From an uncultured Pelagibacteraceae bacterium (GTDB lineage Bacteria; Pseudomonadota; Alphaproteobacteria; Pelagibacterales; AG-422-B15), in assembly GCA_902564295.1 (NCBI GenBank), contig CACFAO010000006.1:1-64000 (forward strand): a DNA stretch of 64,000 nt. Reading direction: 5' to 3'. The translations under genes and the position numbers were made by a program. Positions 17,589 through 26,242 of this stretch are shown in pieces. Numbering within the stretch: the stretch's first letter is position 1; each line of letters begins with the position of its first letter. The notes beneath the pieces were generated by a model. That model did not search any database and had not been told where the DNA came from. It saw only the letters and a program-made list of their open reading frames with translations.

Positions 17589-18365
17589 TCAAATAATTAA
17601 AATTATATAAAACATCCATACTGGAATAAATAAAATCCAATACCCATACATCCACATCATACCTACTGTTCCACCCCAGTCATTACTATCAAAAGATACT
17701 TTACGATCATTGATTGAACTTTTTAATTCTAGCTTAACTTGTGATAGATTCATGCTAAATTCTTGAGCTTTAATTTCAGGATTGGTATTAATTCTTTTAG
17801 TAATCGATTTTAAGTGCAGTATTTGCCATGGTAAATATAAAGCTCCAAAAAAAATATTAATGATGACTAATGAATGGTGAGCATTTGATAGATCTAAGCT
17901 AAGCATAAATATGCTCAAGAACGTGTTAATGAAAAATATTACAAACCATCCAAATTCCTCATAAAAGTAAAAACGCTCATATTTCAAAAGTATTGCACCC
18001 CAACAAAAAAACTGTGAAATAATTACTTGGATTACCATTAACCAAGAAATTAAATCAACAAACATATATTGATCAGAATTAATAATCCTGAGCACATAGC
18101 TAAACATATAGATATATGTCACCTCAACGATAGTTACTAAAAATCGTGTCACAAATACTGAGGAAAGAACTGAGTCAATGACTACTGATTTCGAAGCATA
18201 ATTTACAGGAAACAAACATCTAAAGGCAGAAACTGATATTAAAATTATAGCAGGAACAACAAGGAATAAGTCATTGCTAATGTTTGCTATTGTTAATGAG
18301 GCCCAAAGTAGAAATAAATTAGAAATGACGCCTATTCTAAGTCCTTGTAGCAAATATTTGTACAT
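17589..18365 (-). CDS. Hypothetical membrane protein
   Basis: 258 residues, about seven helices, then a short soluble loop near residues 195-230 (AQEFSMNLSQVKLELKSS) and a final helix. No family recognised. Immediately follows the DoxX-like gene (stop and start adjacent), making it the last member of the sugar-dehydrogenase operon. Confidence 0.6.
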   Translation of the reverse strand: MYKYLLQGLRIGVISNLFLLWASLTIANISNDLFLVVPAIILISVSAFRCLFPVNYASKSVVIDSVLSSVFVTRFLVTIVEVTYIYMFSYVLRIINSDQYMFVDLISWLMVIQVIISQFFCWGAILLKYERFYFYEEFGWFVIFFINTFLSIFMLSLDLSNAHHSLVIINIFFGALYLPWQILHLKSITKRINTNPEIKAQEFSMNLSQVKLELKSSINDRKVSFDSNDWGGTVGMMWMYGYWILFIPVWMFYIILII

Positions 18366-18767
18366 TTAATCTCCTAATTTGTATTTTCCTGGATGAACAG
18401 CAGATAAAATTAATAAGCCAGCGATTATACCTGTGTTTTTAACAAAATTTTGAAGTTCATGTCTTTGCTCCAAGCCCTCACTCATATTCCAAAAATCGTG
18501 CATATAGTAATTTATTAGTATTGTCAGTAGAGCTAAAACAAAGGCAGATAATTTTGAATAATAGCCGGTTAAGATTGAAACTGAACATATGCTTTGTAAA
18601 ATAATTGTGATTATTAAAGATATTTCTGTATAGGGTACTTGATGATCAAGCATGTAATTTAGAGTAAATTCATAATTAAATAATTTATATATTGCTCCAA
18701 AAACTAAAAAATAAATTCCGATTATAATTCTTCCTAAAAGCAAATTAACATTACTCATATTATTCAT
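18366..18767 (-). CDS. DoxX-like family membrane protein
   Basis: 133 residues with four helices. LLLGRIIIGIYFLVFGAIYKLFNY, HQVPYTEISL, and YYMHDFWNMSEGLEQRHELQNFVKNTGIIAGLLIL match DoxX (K-x-x-n, H-D-F-W, F-x-K-N). DoxX proteins are small quinone- or thiol-redox-linked membrane subunits. Start overlaps the previous gene; M4 (18758) is an alternative start. Confidence 0.8.
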   Translation of the reverse strand: MNNMSNVNLLLGRIIIGIYFLVFGAIYKLFNYEFTLNYMLDHQVPYTEISLIITIILQSICSVSILTGYYSKLSAFVLALLTILINYYMHDFWNMSEGLEQRHELQNFVKNTGIIAGLLILSAVHPGKYKLGD

Positions 18768-19296
18768 TCCAATTCATATATTTATCACATCGCAAAGGTA
18801 TATCTTCAAAATAGCTAAAACCTTCCTGCCAAATATAACCTGCCTTGAGACAGCACGATAGTTTTTCTTCTGAGTCATTGTGAAAATCATAACACATTTT
18901 TTCTAATGGAATTCTTTTTTGATGGTTAAAAATCTCAATTCCGAAAATTATTGTTGAGCTTATTAATAAGTACAGTAGTCCAATACCTATCGTTAATATT
19001 TTAACTTTAGAGATTAAGGTTGCAAAAAACAAATAATATAACAACGGTATGGGGGCAAATAAAAGTGGTAAAATATAAACTGCATAATTTGGTATTATAA
19101 ACTGAACATTCAGTTCATTTGTATAGTAGTAATCTACGAATGGTAAATACGACAATAGTGCTAAGTAAACTAACCATGTAAACAACAAAAAAGATTGAAT
19201 ACTCAATAATTTTTTGTGAAATTTTCTTTTTCGAAACAAATAAAGAGGTAGTAAGTAATAAGCTAGGATTTTAATAACATAATAAAAATAAAACAT
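18760..19296 (-). CDS. Hypothetical membrane protein with Cys-rich C-terminal tail
   Basis: The ORF track starts at 19317, but ATG 19294-19296 (MFYFYYVIKILAYY) overlaps the dehydrogenase stop by one base (TAATG) and is preferred. Four hydrophobic helices are followed by a roughly 50-residue soluble tail with Cys in MCYDF, LSCCLKAGY and LRCDKY, which probably faces the periplasm and forms disulfides. No family recognised. Confidence 0.6.
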   Translation of the reverse strand: MFYFYYVIKILAYYLLPLYLFRKRKFHKKLLSIQSFLLFTWLVYLALLSYLPFVDYYYTNELNVQFIIPNYAVYILPLLFAPIPLLYYLFFATLISKVKILTIGIGLLYLLISSTIIFGIEIFNHQKRIPLEKMCYDFHNDSEEKLSCCLKAGYIWQEGFSYFEDIPLRCDKYMNWNE

Positions 19297-20366
19297 TAAT
19301 TGCTGACTAGTTTCCAAATGCCACTATTATCGTTGTCAATAATTACATAGATTTCACCTGTGCTATTTGTTTCAACATCTCGAACTCGACCAATCTTTTC
19401 AAATAGAATTGTTTCATTTCTTGCTTTTTTTCCATCAAATTCAAGTGAGATTAACTTTTGCGCTTTTAAACTTGTTATTAGTAATTTGTTTTTTAAATCA
19501 GGAAACAAGTCTCCTCCATAAAAGGTCATATCACTCACAGCAATTGAGGGAACCCACGTGTAAATTGGCTTTAAGAGTCCCTCTTTCCAGGCACTTCCAT
19601 CACCAATAATTGAACCATCATAATCAATACCGCCCCAAGCAACATCTGCCCAACCGTAATTAGTACCTGCCTCAACTTTTCCAAAAAAATCTCCACCTCT
19701 TGGACCATGATTAGTTATATATATCTCATTATCTTGAGGGTTTAAAATTATCCCCTGAGGGTTTCTTAAACCTATTTGATATATCTCAGGCAGCCAACCC
19801 TCATTCTCTATATACGGGTTATCTCTTGGTGCTGACCCATCTTTATTTATTCTGATCATCTTCCCAAAATAACTTGTGGGATCTTGTGCAACACTTCCAT
19901 ATCCGCGTTCACCTATACTTGCGTAGAGAAGGTCATCTTTAAACATTAGTCTTGATCCCCAATGGATATTGTTCCAAGAGGAACCTGATTGAAAAATATT
20001 TTCTATCTTACTAAAACTATCGTTTTCAATAAAACCTCTAGCTATTGAGGTGCTTGTTTTATTATCTCCTCTGTCTTCAGTATAACTAACAAAAATCTCA
20101 CCGTCTTTATAGACAATGTCTAGCATTCCAGCTTGCCAGTGCGGTTGAACAACTTTTAAATTATGAGGATAATTTTTTATTTCTTTTGTTGTTAAATTAA
20201 TTTGTAAAATTTCACCTGATTTTTGTGTAAGAAATAATTCATTATCATTAATAAAACTCATACCCCATGGCTTATTAAGTCCAGAGATTACTTTTTCTAA
20301 TTTGTATTCTGAAGCATGTAAATTAAAGGTGAAAGAAAGAAAAATTATTGAGATTAAAAATTTCAT
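19296..20366 (-). CDS. PQQ-dependent sugar (aldose) dehydrogenase, YliI-like
   Basis: 356 residues. Signal peptide (cleavage near LHA-SEY), then a six-bladed GH/GDH propeller: NKPWGMSFIND, WGSRLMFKDDLLYASIGERG, GQDPTSYFGKMIRINKDG-type blade, YQIGLRNPQGI, ITNHGPRGGDFFGKVEAGTNYGWADV. These are the glucose/sorbosone dehydrogenase signatures of soluble periplasmic aldose dehydrogenases. Oxidises sugars with PQQ; no PQQ synthesis genes are in the window. The operon includes DoxX-like and membrane proteins that could accept electrons. Confidence 0.88.
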   Translation of the reverse strand: MKFLISIIFLSFTFNLHASEYKLEKVISGLNKPWGMSFINDNELFLTQKSGEILQINLTTKEIKNYPHNLKVVQPHWQAGMLDIVYKDGEIFVSYTEDRGDNKTSTSIARGFIENDSFSKIENIFQSGSSWNNIHWGSRLMFKDDLLYASIGERGYGSVAQDPTSYFGKMIRINKDGSAPRDNPYIENEGWLPEIYQIGLRNPQGIILNPQDNEIYITNHGPRGGDFFGKVEAGTNYGWADVAWGGIDYDGSIIGDGSAWKEGLLKPIYTWVPSIAVSDMTFYGGDLFPDLKNKLLITSLKAQKLISLEFDGKKARNETILFEKIGRVRDVETNSTGEIYVIIDNDNSGIWKLVSN

Positions 20367-20371
20367 TATTA

Positions 20372-20755
20372 TTAATTTAATCTATTTACCGCGTGCTCTT
20401 CTAATTGCTCTTTTGTAACAAAGTTTAAAGAATTTAAATGGCAGCTTTCAAGGTGTACTTTTGGCGCAACGCCTGCATCATATGCCTCTTTCCATCTCAA
20501 AGCGCAAAGACACCAACGATCCCCTTCTTTTAATCCAGGAAAATTGAATTCAGGTCTTGGTGTTGAGAGATCATTTCCTTTAGATTTACTGAATTTCAAA
20601 AAATCATCAGTCATTACTGCACAAACTACATGGCTTCCATAATCGTGATCGTCAGTATTGCAGAAACCATCTCTAAAATATCCTGTCATTGGATCATAGC
20701 AACAAGCTTCGATCTCATCACCAAATATGTTAGTCACCACCTCTTTTTCAGACAT
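20372..20755 (-). CDS. DUF2237 family protein
   Basis: 127 residues, typical DUF2237: NIFGDEIEACCYDPMTGYFRDGFCNT, GSHVVCAVMTDDFLKFSKSKGNDLSTP and GDRWCLCALRWKEA. Many conserved Cys (EACC, GFC, VVC, WCLC) suggest metal or redox chemistry, but no function is established. Five nt upstream of the sugar dehydrogenase. Confidence 0.9.
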   Translation of the reverse strand: MSEKEVVTNIFGDEIEACCYDPMTGYFRDGFCNTDDHDYGSHVVCAVMTDDFLKFSKSKGNDLSTPRPEFNFPGLKEGDRWCLCALRWKEAYDAGVAPKVHLESCHLNSLNFVTKEQLEEHAVNRLN

Positions 20756-20764
20756 ACAAATTAC

Positions 20765-20980
20765 TTATACCAAAAGATATATATTACCAATTATAAACAA
20801 AGGGATTTGAAGTCCAAAATTTGTTAATATTGCTCGATCTGCAACCATGTACCCTACTATTGTCCATCCAATCGCACCTGTTCCATGAACAAATATATTT
20901 AAGGGATAAATATTTAAATTAGTTAGCAAAATACCAACCAAGATAAAAAAAGTACTGGCCCACTTAAGTCGATTAATCAT
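20765..20980 (-). CDS. Small two/three-helix membrane protein
   Basis: 71 residues: RLKWASTFFILVGILLTNLNIYPLNIFVHGTGAIGWTIVGYMVADRAI. The pattern is reminiscent of the small DUF6552-type membrane proteins, weakly. First gene of the six-gene minus-strand operon down to 17589. The 95 nt upstream to nitronate monooxygenase must hold divergent promoters. Confidence 0.6.
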   Translation of the reverse strand: MINRLKWASTFFILVGILLTNLNIYPLNIFVHGTGAIGWTIVGYMVADRAILTNFGLQIPLFIIGNIYLLV

Positions 20981-21075
20981 AATAATCCTTTCAAATAAAT
21001 AGCTGAAAAATCTGCTTGATTTAAAAAGCTCGATAAAGTCTAATACTCAAATTATTTATAAATCCGGGAAAAACA

Positions 21076-22053
21076 ATGATTAAAACAAAAATTACAGAAA
21101 TGTTCGAAATAGATCATCCAATTGTACAGGGCGGTATGCATTATGTTGGCTTTGCTGAAATGGCTGCTGCAGTTTCTAATGCAGGAGGCTTAGGAATAAT
21201 AACCGGGCTTACCCAAGCCAGTCCAAAAGATCTTGCGAACGAAATAGCTCGTTGCAAAGATATGACTAACAGGCCAATTGGTGTTAATTTGACTTTCCTT
21301 CCAGGTTTTGCAAACCCAGATTATCCTGGCTATATAGAGTCAATTGTCAAAGGTGGTGTAAAAATTGTAGAGACTGCCGGAAGAAGTCCTGAAAAATTTA
21401 TGCCACTTCTTAAAGATGCTGGAATAAAAGTAATACATAAGTGTACGTCTGTTAGACATGCTCTAAAAGCAGAAAAAATTGGATGCGACGCGGCGAGTGT
21501 TGACGGTTTTGAATGTGGTGGTCACCCTGGTGAAGATGATATTCCAAATATGATACTTTTACCTCGTGCTTTTGAAGAATTAAAAATTCCATTTATTGCT
21601 TCAGGTGGCATGGGTAATGGCCAACAACTCGTAGCTGCACTAGCCATGGGTGCTGAGGGTGTAAACATGGGAACTCGCTTTATTGCAACAAAAGAAGCTC
21701 CTGTTCATCAAAATGTAAAAGAGGCCCTAGTAAATGCAAGTGAACTTGATACTGAACTAATTATGCGACCATTAAGAAATACAGAAAGAGTTTTAAAGAA
21801 TGATGCAGTTACAAAAATACTCGAAAAAGAAAAATCTCTAGGAGATGAGATTCAAATACAAGATATTTTTGGTGAAGTTGCGGGTGTTTATCCAAAAATC
21901 ATGCAAGAAGGCGCGATGGATGCTGGCGCATGGAGTTGTGGTATGGTAGCTGGACTTATTCATGATATACCAACTTGTAAGGAACTAATTGAAAGAGTTG
22001 TTGCTGAAGCTGAAGAAATTATCGCATCAAGACTTTCTAAAATTGCTGTTTAA
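21076..22053 (+). CDS. Nitronate monooxygenase (NPD family)
   Basis: 325 residues, FMN TIM-barrel. HPIVQGGMHYVGFAEMAAAVSNAGGLGIITG at the N-terminus, GFECGGHPGEDD in the FMN loop, IASGGMGNGQQLVAALAMGAEGVNMGTRFIAT at the phosphate-binding end. Oxidises alkyl nitronates or propionate-3-nitronate; many members are of uncertain substrate, and some related enzymes act as enoyl reductases. Monocistronic by appearance; a weak hairpin (ATTACC...GGTAAT, 22076-22094) follows. Confidence 0.9.
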   Translation: MIKTKITEMFEIDHPIVQGGMHYVGFAEMAAAVSNAGGLGIITGLTQASPKDLANEIARCKDMTNRPIGVNLTFLPGFANPDYPGYIESIVKGGVKIVETAGRSPEKFMPLLKDAGIKVIHKCTSVRHALKAEKIGCDAASVDGFECGGHPGEDDIPNMILLPRAFEELKIPFIASGGMGNGQQLVAALAMGAEGVNMGTRFIATKEAPVHQNVKEALVNASELDTELIMRPLRNTERVLKNDAVTKILEKEKSLGDEIQIQDIFGEVAGVYPKIMQEGAMDAGAWSCGMVAGLIHDIPTCKELIERVVAEAEEIIASRLSKIAV

Positions 22054-22129
22054 ATAAAAATAATATTTAAAAACTATTACCAAACATAGGTAATTATTTA
22101 TTATGGGAGTCTAATAGTATTCCATATCA

Positions 22130-22540
22130 ATGAATAGCAAGTACCATCAAGAAATTGTTAAAACAATAGAGTCTGCTCTAAGATTTTATGAAGAATATGA
22201 ACTAAATTTACCTCTCACAAACTTTATCTTCCAATCTCCTTTACATTGGAATGTGATGACAATAATTGCATTGGCAACTTTTGATCCCAATTATACAACT
22301 TCTTTTCAGCATTTATGCGAGTCTATTTCCCCTAAAACAGGGTCAAAATCTTCAATACAATCCATTATTGAGGCTGGAATACAGAAAGGGTTCATTAAAA
22401 AAACTCCCCTTCCTAAAGATAAGCGTATAAAAAGTTTAAAATTAACATCGACTGCTTTCAAGGATTATGAAAATTGGATTAAGGCAGATGCGGAGACATT
22501 CGGGCCATTAAATGGTGTTGCTATGAAAACCCCAAAGTAA
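22130..22540 (+). CDS. MarR-like winged-helix protein (tentative)
   Basis: 136 residues. The C-terminal half reads GFIKKTPLPKDKRIKSLKLTSTAFKDYENW, the wing of MarR-family regulators (D-x-R-x-K-x-L-x-L-T-x-x-G/A). The preceding SPKTGSKSSIQSIIEAGIQKG fits a recognition helix. The N-terminal part is not obviously family-like. One nt before the following membrane-protein gene. Confidence 0.55.
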   Translation: MNSKYHQEIVKTIESALRFYEEYELNLPLTNFIFQSPLHWNVMTIIALATFDPNYTTSFQHLCESISPKTGSKSSIQSIIEAGIQKGFIKKTPLPKDKRIKSLKLTSTAFKDYENWIKADAETFGPLNGVAMKTPK

Positions 22541-22541
22541 A

Positions 22542-22871
22542 ATGGTTATTAATTACAGTAAAATTTTTTTATTTGTTTTAATCTTATTGTTATCAGTTTA
22601 TATTTTTTTATTAAGCAATTTTCTTAATGCACTGGTATTTGCCGCATCTTGCATACTTGCATATTTTTCTGGATACGGGCTAAGAGAGTCATTAGTTAAT
22701 TCAAATATTTATCAGAAAACTTTAGGAACAACTTTTTGCTTAACTATTATTGGATTTATAACTTATGCAAATTTTGTTTTCGGAGAGAGTTCACTAGTTA
22801 ATGGCATTAATGTTGAAATGCTTTTTTGGTCAATTATTTTTTTGTTTAGATTAATTAATTTTTTCGATTAA
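22542..22871 (+). CDS. Hypothetical membrane protein
   Basis: 109 residues, four hydrophobic helices with few polar loops (YGLRESLVNSNIYQK is the main one). No family recognised. Follows the MarR-like gene directly and overlaps the converging TIGR03084 gene by 17 nt at its 3' end. Confidence 0.55.
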   Translation: MVINYSKIFLFVLILLLSVYIFLLSNFLNALVFAASCILAYFSGYGLRESLVNSNIYQKTLGTTFCLTIIGFITYANFVFGESSLVNGINVEMLFWSIIFLFRLINFFD

Positions 22872-23682
22872 TTTTTTTTCTTGTACCGGGCCTAGGTGGA
22901 GTTTCCGCACCCCCTGCAAAACATTGAGCAATTGACATCCAATCATTTGCTATATCTCCTGAAACATTTAGATTAACATCTTTAATATTTCTTACCTGCG
23001 TAACAACTTGACAGAACTCTTCTGCCTTTCCTGTTATTTTGTTTTCATTTGAAGGATTATTAAACTCCCAAACCTCACCAGATGGCGCAGTTAATTCTAA
23101 TCTTGGAGTTTCTTGAGGGAGCTTTCTCTTATTTATCGTAAAACAGTATTTAAACGTGTTGTTTCCGATAATAACTATATTTTTAATACGATCCTTATTA
23201 ATTCTATCGACACCAAGTGTATCGTATAACTCTTGAGCATGCGCCCATGTTTCCATGTGTCTTGCGCTTATCGAAGATCTAGCACTCATGTCCGGACCCA
23301 TCCATTTAACTCTTTTTTTTGGATCAGCATTTGAAAATCGTTCAGTCATCTCCTCGTAATATGATTTCCAAGTATATAATAATTCTCTACCTTTAATTCC
23401 CTTAGTTATAGTTTCTTCAAACTGGTTCATCGTTGAACCCTTACCAAGCATTTCAAGTGCGCTGTTGGCAAAGTTTTTCCAATCATCTCCATCTTGAAGA
23501 GATAAATCTGCAGCATAATTCCATACATGAAGGTGGCCGATAACGTTGTTAAAGTTCCAACCTTTAAACTGAGTTTTTTCCTCATAATCACTATCACTTA
23601 AAGATGATAATAATTTGTAAACTGCATTGCTTTCATCACAAAAATCATAAGCTTGTTGTAATTCTAAATTTAGATCTGTCAT
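22855..23682 (-). CDS. TIGR03084 family (DinB/maleylpyruvate-isomerase-like) metal-binding protein
   Basis: About 275 residues. FKGWNFNNVIGHLHVWNYAADLSL resembles the TIGR03084 N-terminal metal site (W-x-x-x-D/N-x-I-x-H-L), and MSARSSISARHMETWAHAQELYDTLG the later H-x-x-E-x-x-x-H-x-x-E/D site. Start chosen at the second Met (23682), whose ATGA overlaps the enoyl-CoA hydratase stop. DinB-like proteins of this kind often accompany acyl-CoA and AtuA-type catabolic genes, as here. Reaction unknown. Confidence 0.8.
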   Translation of the reverse strand: MTDLNLELQQAYDFCDESNAVYKLLSSLSDSDYEEKTQFKGWNFNNVIGHLHVWNYAADLSLQDGDDWKNFANSALEMLGKGSTMNQFEETITKGIKGRELLYTWKSYYEEMTERFSNADPKKRVKWMGPDMSARSSISARHMETWAHAQELYDTLGVDRINKDRIKNIVIIGNNTFKYCFTINKRKLPQETPRLELTAPSGEVWEFNNPSNENKITGKAEEFCQVVTQVRNIKDVNLNVSGDIANDWMSIAQCFAGGAETPPRPGTRKKINRKN

Positions 23683-24485
23683 TTTGACCATTTCGGTTTA
23701 CGTTTCTCAATAAACGATGCAATGCCTTCTCTACCTTCATCGCTTAACATTCGTTCAGCAAAGCCTTTAGCAGCAAAATCTATCATTTCGCTTCTCCCTA
23801 GATTTCTTGTTGCTAGGACAATTTCTTTTGTAATTGCATTTGCTCCAGGAGCACAATTCATGACCCCTTTAATTATTTTAGATTCAATAGTTTTTAAATC
23901 ATTGGCATCTTTTGCTATAAAATCTGCCAATCCTATTTCAAACGCTTCTTTACCTGTGAACCGTGCTGCCGTAAGCATGATGCGTCTAGCTTTAGCTAAA
24001 CCTATTCTTTGTGCAACAAAGGGAGCAATTTGAGCAGGAGGTATTCCTAGAGTAGTTTCTGTTAAAGCAAATTTACAGTCTTCGGTCACTACTACAATAT
24101 CCCCGGCACAAAGCATTCCAAGACCACCAGCCATCGCTGCACCTTCAGCTAACATTACAACTGGCTTTGGATAAGAGTTTATCATATCAAAAAATGCACC
24201 AGTCAAAGCACTGGCTTCTTCAACATCTTTCATTCCCTGCTCTCCACCTTGAAAACCAGTTTTAAACATTTTTAAATCTCCGCCTGCACAGAATATTCCC
24301 CCTTCACCTCTCATGGTAACGCCTCTCACACCTAAGTCATCACGTGCTGCATCAAAAATATTTTTAATATCATCAGTTAACTCGCTGGTTAACGCGTTTC
24401 TTTTTTCTGGTTGATTGAATGAAATCGTTAACCATTCATTTTCTATATTTACTTTACAGGCTTTTGTTTCTGGCAATGTAGTCAT
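23679..24485 (-). CDS. Enoyl-CoA hydratase/isomerase family protein
   Basis: 268 residues. Crotonase fold: FNQPEKRNALTSEL, oxyanion-hole segments GGIFCAGGDLKMFK and AMAGGLGMLCAGDIVVVTEDCKFALTETTLGIPPAQ. Lies between the FAD monooxygenase and the TIGR03084 gene. Likely acts in acyl-CoA degradation; substrate not deducible. Confidence 0.88.
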   Translation of the reverse strand: MTTLPETKACKVNIENEWLTISFNQPEKRNALTSELTDDIKNIFDAARDDLGVRGVTMRGEGGIFCAGGDLKMFKTGFQGGEQGMKDVEEASALTGAFFDMINSYPKPVVMLAEGAAMAGGLGMLCAGDIVVVTEDCKFALTETTLGIPPAQIAPFVAQRIGLAKARRIMLTAARFTGKEAFEIGLADFIAKDANDLKTIESKIIKGVMNCAPGANAITKEIVLATRNLGRSEMIDFAAKGFAERMLSDEGREGIASFIEKRKPKWSK

Positions 24486-24487
24486 AC

Positions 24488-25618
24488 TTATAAATTGTTA
24501 ATAATTCTCAATGGTTCGTAATTATAAATGTTCTTTGTTCTTCTCATAGCAATATCTGTATTTTTTAGCATAAAATTTCTTAGTGATTTCAAAATTGGGT
24601 TTCCTAAATGATTTATATATCCCTGATATCTTGACATTCTTTTAATTGCATTAGTCCTACCAACCCTCAATTTTTCATAATTATTTCTTATAAAATTAAA
24701 ATCATCAGATTTGTTTATTAAATTTCCAAATATGTATGCATCCTCCAATGCCATAGCGCCTCCTTGACCCAAAAACGGCATCATTGGATGCGCCGAGTCT
24801 CCCAATAAAGTAATGTTACCATTTGAAAAAGAATTAAGAGATTTTCGATCATATAAACCCCATTTATAAACTTTATTTGAGGATTGAAATAATGATTTAA
24901 TGAAACTTCCATAGGATGAGAAGTCCTCTAATAAATCCTCATGACTTCCCTCTTCTCTCCAACTTTCATTATTTTTTATTTTACTTTTTTTTACTGCAAT
25001 AAAGCTTGTTTCGAGTTTTTCATTAACGGGGTAACAGACAATATGACTATTTTTACCAAGGTATATATTTATCCTTTTACTATCAGATGAACCAATACCT
25101 CTCCACGCAGCATAGCCTGAAAAAATAATTTTATCCTTTTTGATTTTATTTGTTCTAATTAGTGATTTTATCCCGTCACAGCCTGCAATGTAGTCGACAC
25201 TTATATTTTCCTGATTTTTGAAAACTAATTCTTTTTCTTTAATTATATCTGACAACTCATGATTGAATTTTATTTCTCCACCTAGATTAATAAACTTCTC
25301 ATACAGTTTATTAATTAAGACTTTTCTATTTGATGTAATCACTTCTCCAAATTCATTGATATTTACTTTTTTTATGACATTTCCCCGATCATCCCTCCAA
25401 GCAATATCTAATGGAGAGCAAGACTCCGCTCTAACAGCTTCTAAAATATCTATTTCATCTAGTATTTTACAAGCATTGGGAGTTAATGATATACCTGCAC
25501 CATATTCACTTAGTGCGCTTGATCTTTCAAAAATTACACATTCTTTACCAGATCCCTTTAGAACACAACCTAAAGTAAGACCAGATATGCCTCCGCCAAT
25601 TATACCGATTTTTTTCAC
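24488..25618 (-). CDS. FAD-dependent monooxygenase, salicylate-hydroxylase-like
   Basis: 376 residues. Rossmann GIIGGGISGLTLGCVLKGSG, ribityl-binding LLGDSAHPMMPFLGQGGAMALEDAY (G-D-A/S-A-H-x-x-x-P). Group A flavoprotein hydroxylase layout. It sits with the enoyl-CoA hydratase (2-nt gap) and shares one base with the thiamine pyrophosphokinase. The aromatic or polyprenyl substrate is unknown; a UbiH-like role is possible but the N-terminus is closer to salicylate-type enzymes. Confidence 0.82.
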   Translation of the reverse strand: MKKIGIIGGGISGLTLGCVLKGSGKECVIFERSSALSEYGAGISLTPNACKILDEIDILEAVRAESCSPLDIAWRDDRGNVIKKVNINEFGEVITSNRKVLINKLYEKFINLGGEIKFNHELSDIIKEKELVFKNQENISVDYIAGCDGIKSLIRTNKIKKDKIIFSGYAAWRGIGSSDSKRINIYLGKNSHIVCYPVNEKLETSFIAVKKSKIKNNESWREEGSHEDLLEDFSSYGSFIKSLFQSSNKVYKWGLYDRKSLNSFSNGNITLLGDSAHPMMPFLGQGGAMALEDAYIFGNLINKSDDFNFIRNNYEKLRVGRTNAIKRMSRYQGYINHLGNPILKSLRNFMLKNTDIAMRRTKNIYNYEPLRIINNL

Positions 25619-26229
25619 TACTTTATTCCTATAAAAACAACAATTGTACGTTCAGCTTTCACTGAAAAGCTATCTCCATTTACTTCATTACTTATGCCAT
25701 GAGAAAAAGAATTCAATTTTTCGTTATTCAAATCATATTTTAATCCTTTTGTTTTAATTTTATTATCTGGCGACAATGAAATAATTGATATCGGTACATT
25801 TTTAGCCTTTATTTTTGTATTTTCTCTCACAAAGATTATTCGATAAAAACTTGTTATTAGTTCAATTTGCAAAATATCTGAGTAAGTGCTGGCTATTAGG
25901 ACATTTGCCATTGAATGATCTTCCCTCAAACCGCTACTTCCTAATATAACGACATTTTTAATACTATTCTCCTTGCAATAATCTAACGATTTTTCTAAAT
26001 CGGTTTTATTCTGATCGGATAATTCAACAACTTCTATTTTACTATCTAAATCATCAATTGTAGCGGAGTCAAGATCACCTAAAATTAGATTAGGCTGAAC
26101 TCCCAATTCTTTTAAATTTTCTGATCTAGCATCAATACTAATAAAGTAATCGTTACTATCTATTATCTTTTTTACGTAATTAGATTTTGACACTTTTCCG
26201 TTTGCAATTAAGACAGCGCTCTTTATCAA
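25618..26229 (-). CDS. thiN: Thiamine pyrophosphokinase
   Basis: 203 residues. IANGKVSKSNY, ISIDARSENLKELGVQPNLILGDLDS (G-D-x-D-S), the SDQNKTDLEKSLDYC motif (Q-x-K-T-D), and GSSGLREDHSMANV (G-G-x-R-x-D-H-x-x-x-N) are the thiamine diphosphokinase signatures. Makes thiamine diphosphate from thiamine and ATP in the cytoplasm. It follows the substrate-binding proteins by 13 nt. Confidence 0.88.
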   Translation of the reverse strand: MIKSAVLIANGKVSKSNYVKKIIDSNDYFISIDARSENLKELGVQPNLILGDLDSATIDDLDSKIEVVELSDQNKTDLEKSLDYCKENSIKNVVILGSSGLREDHSMANVLIASTYSDILQIELITSFYRIIFVRENTKIKAKNVPISIISLSPDNKIKTKGLKYDLNNEKLNSFSHGISNEVNGDSFSVKAERTIVVFIGIK

Positions 26230-26242
26230 GTTTATACCTTAA

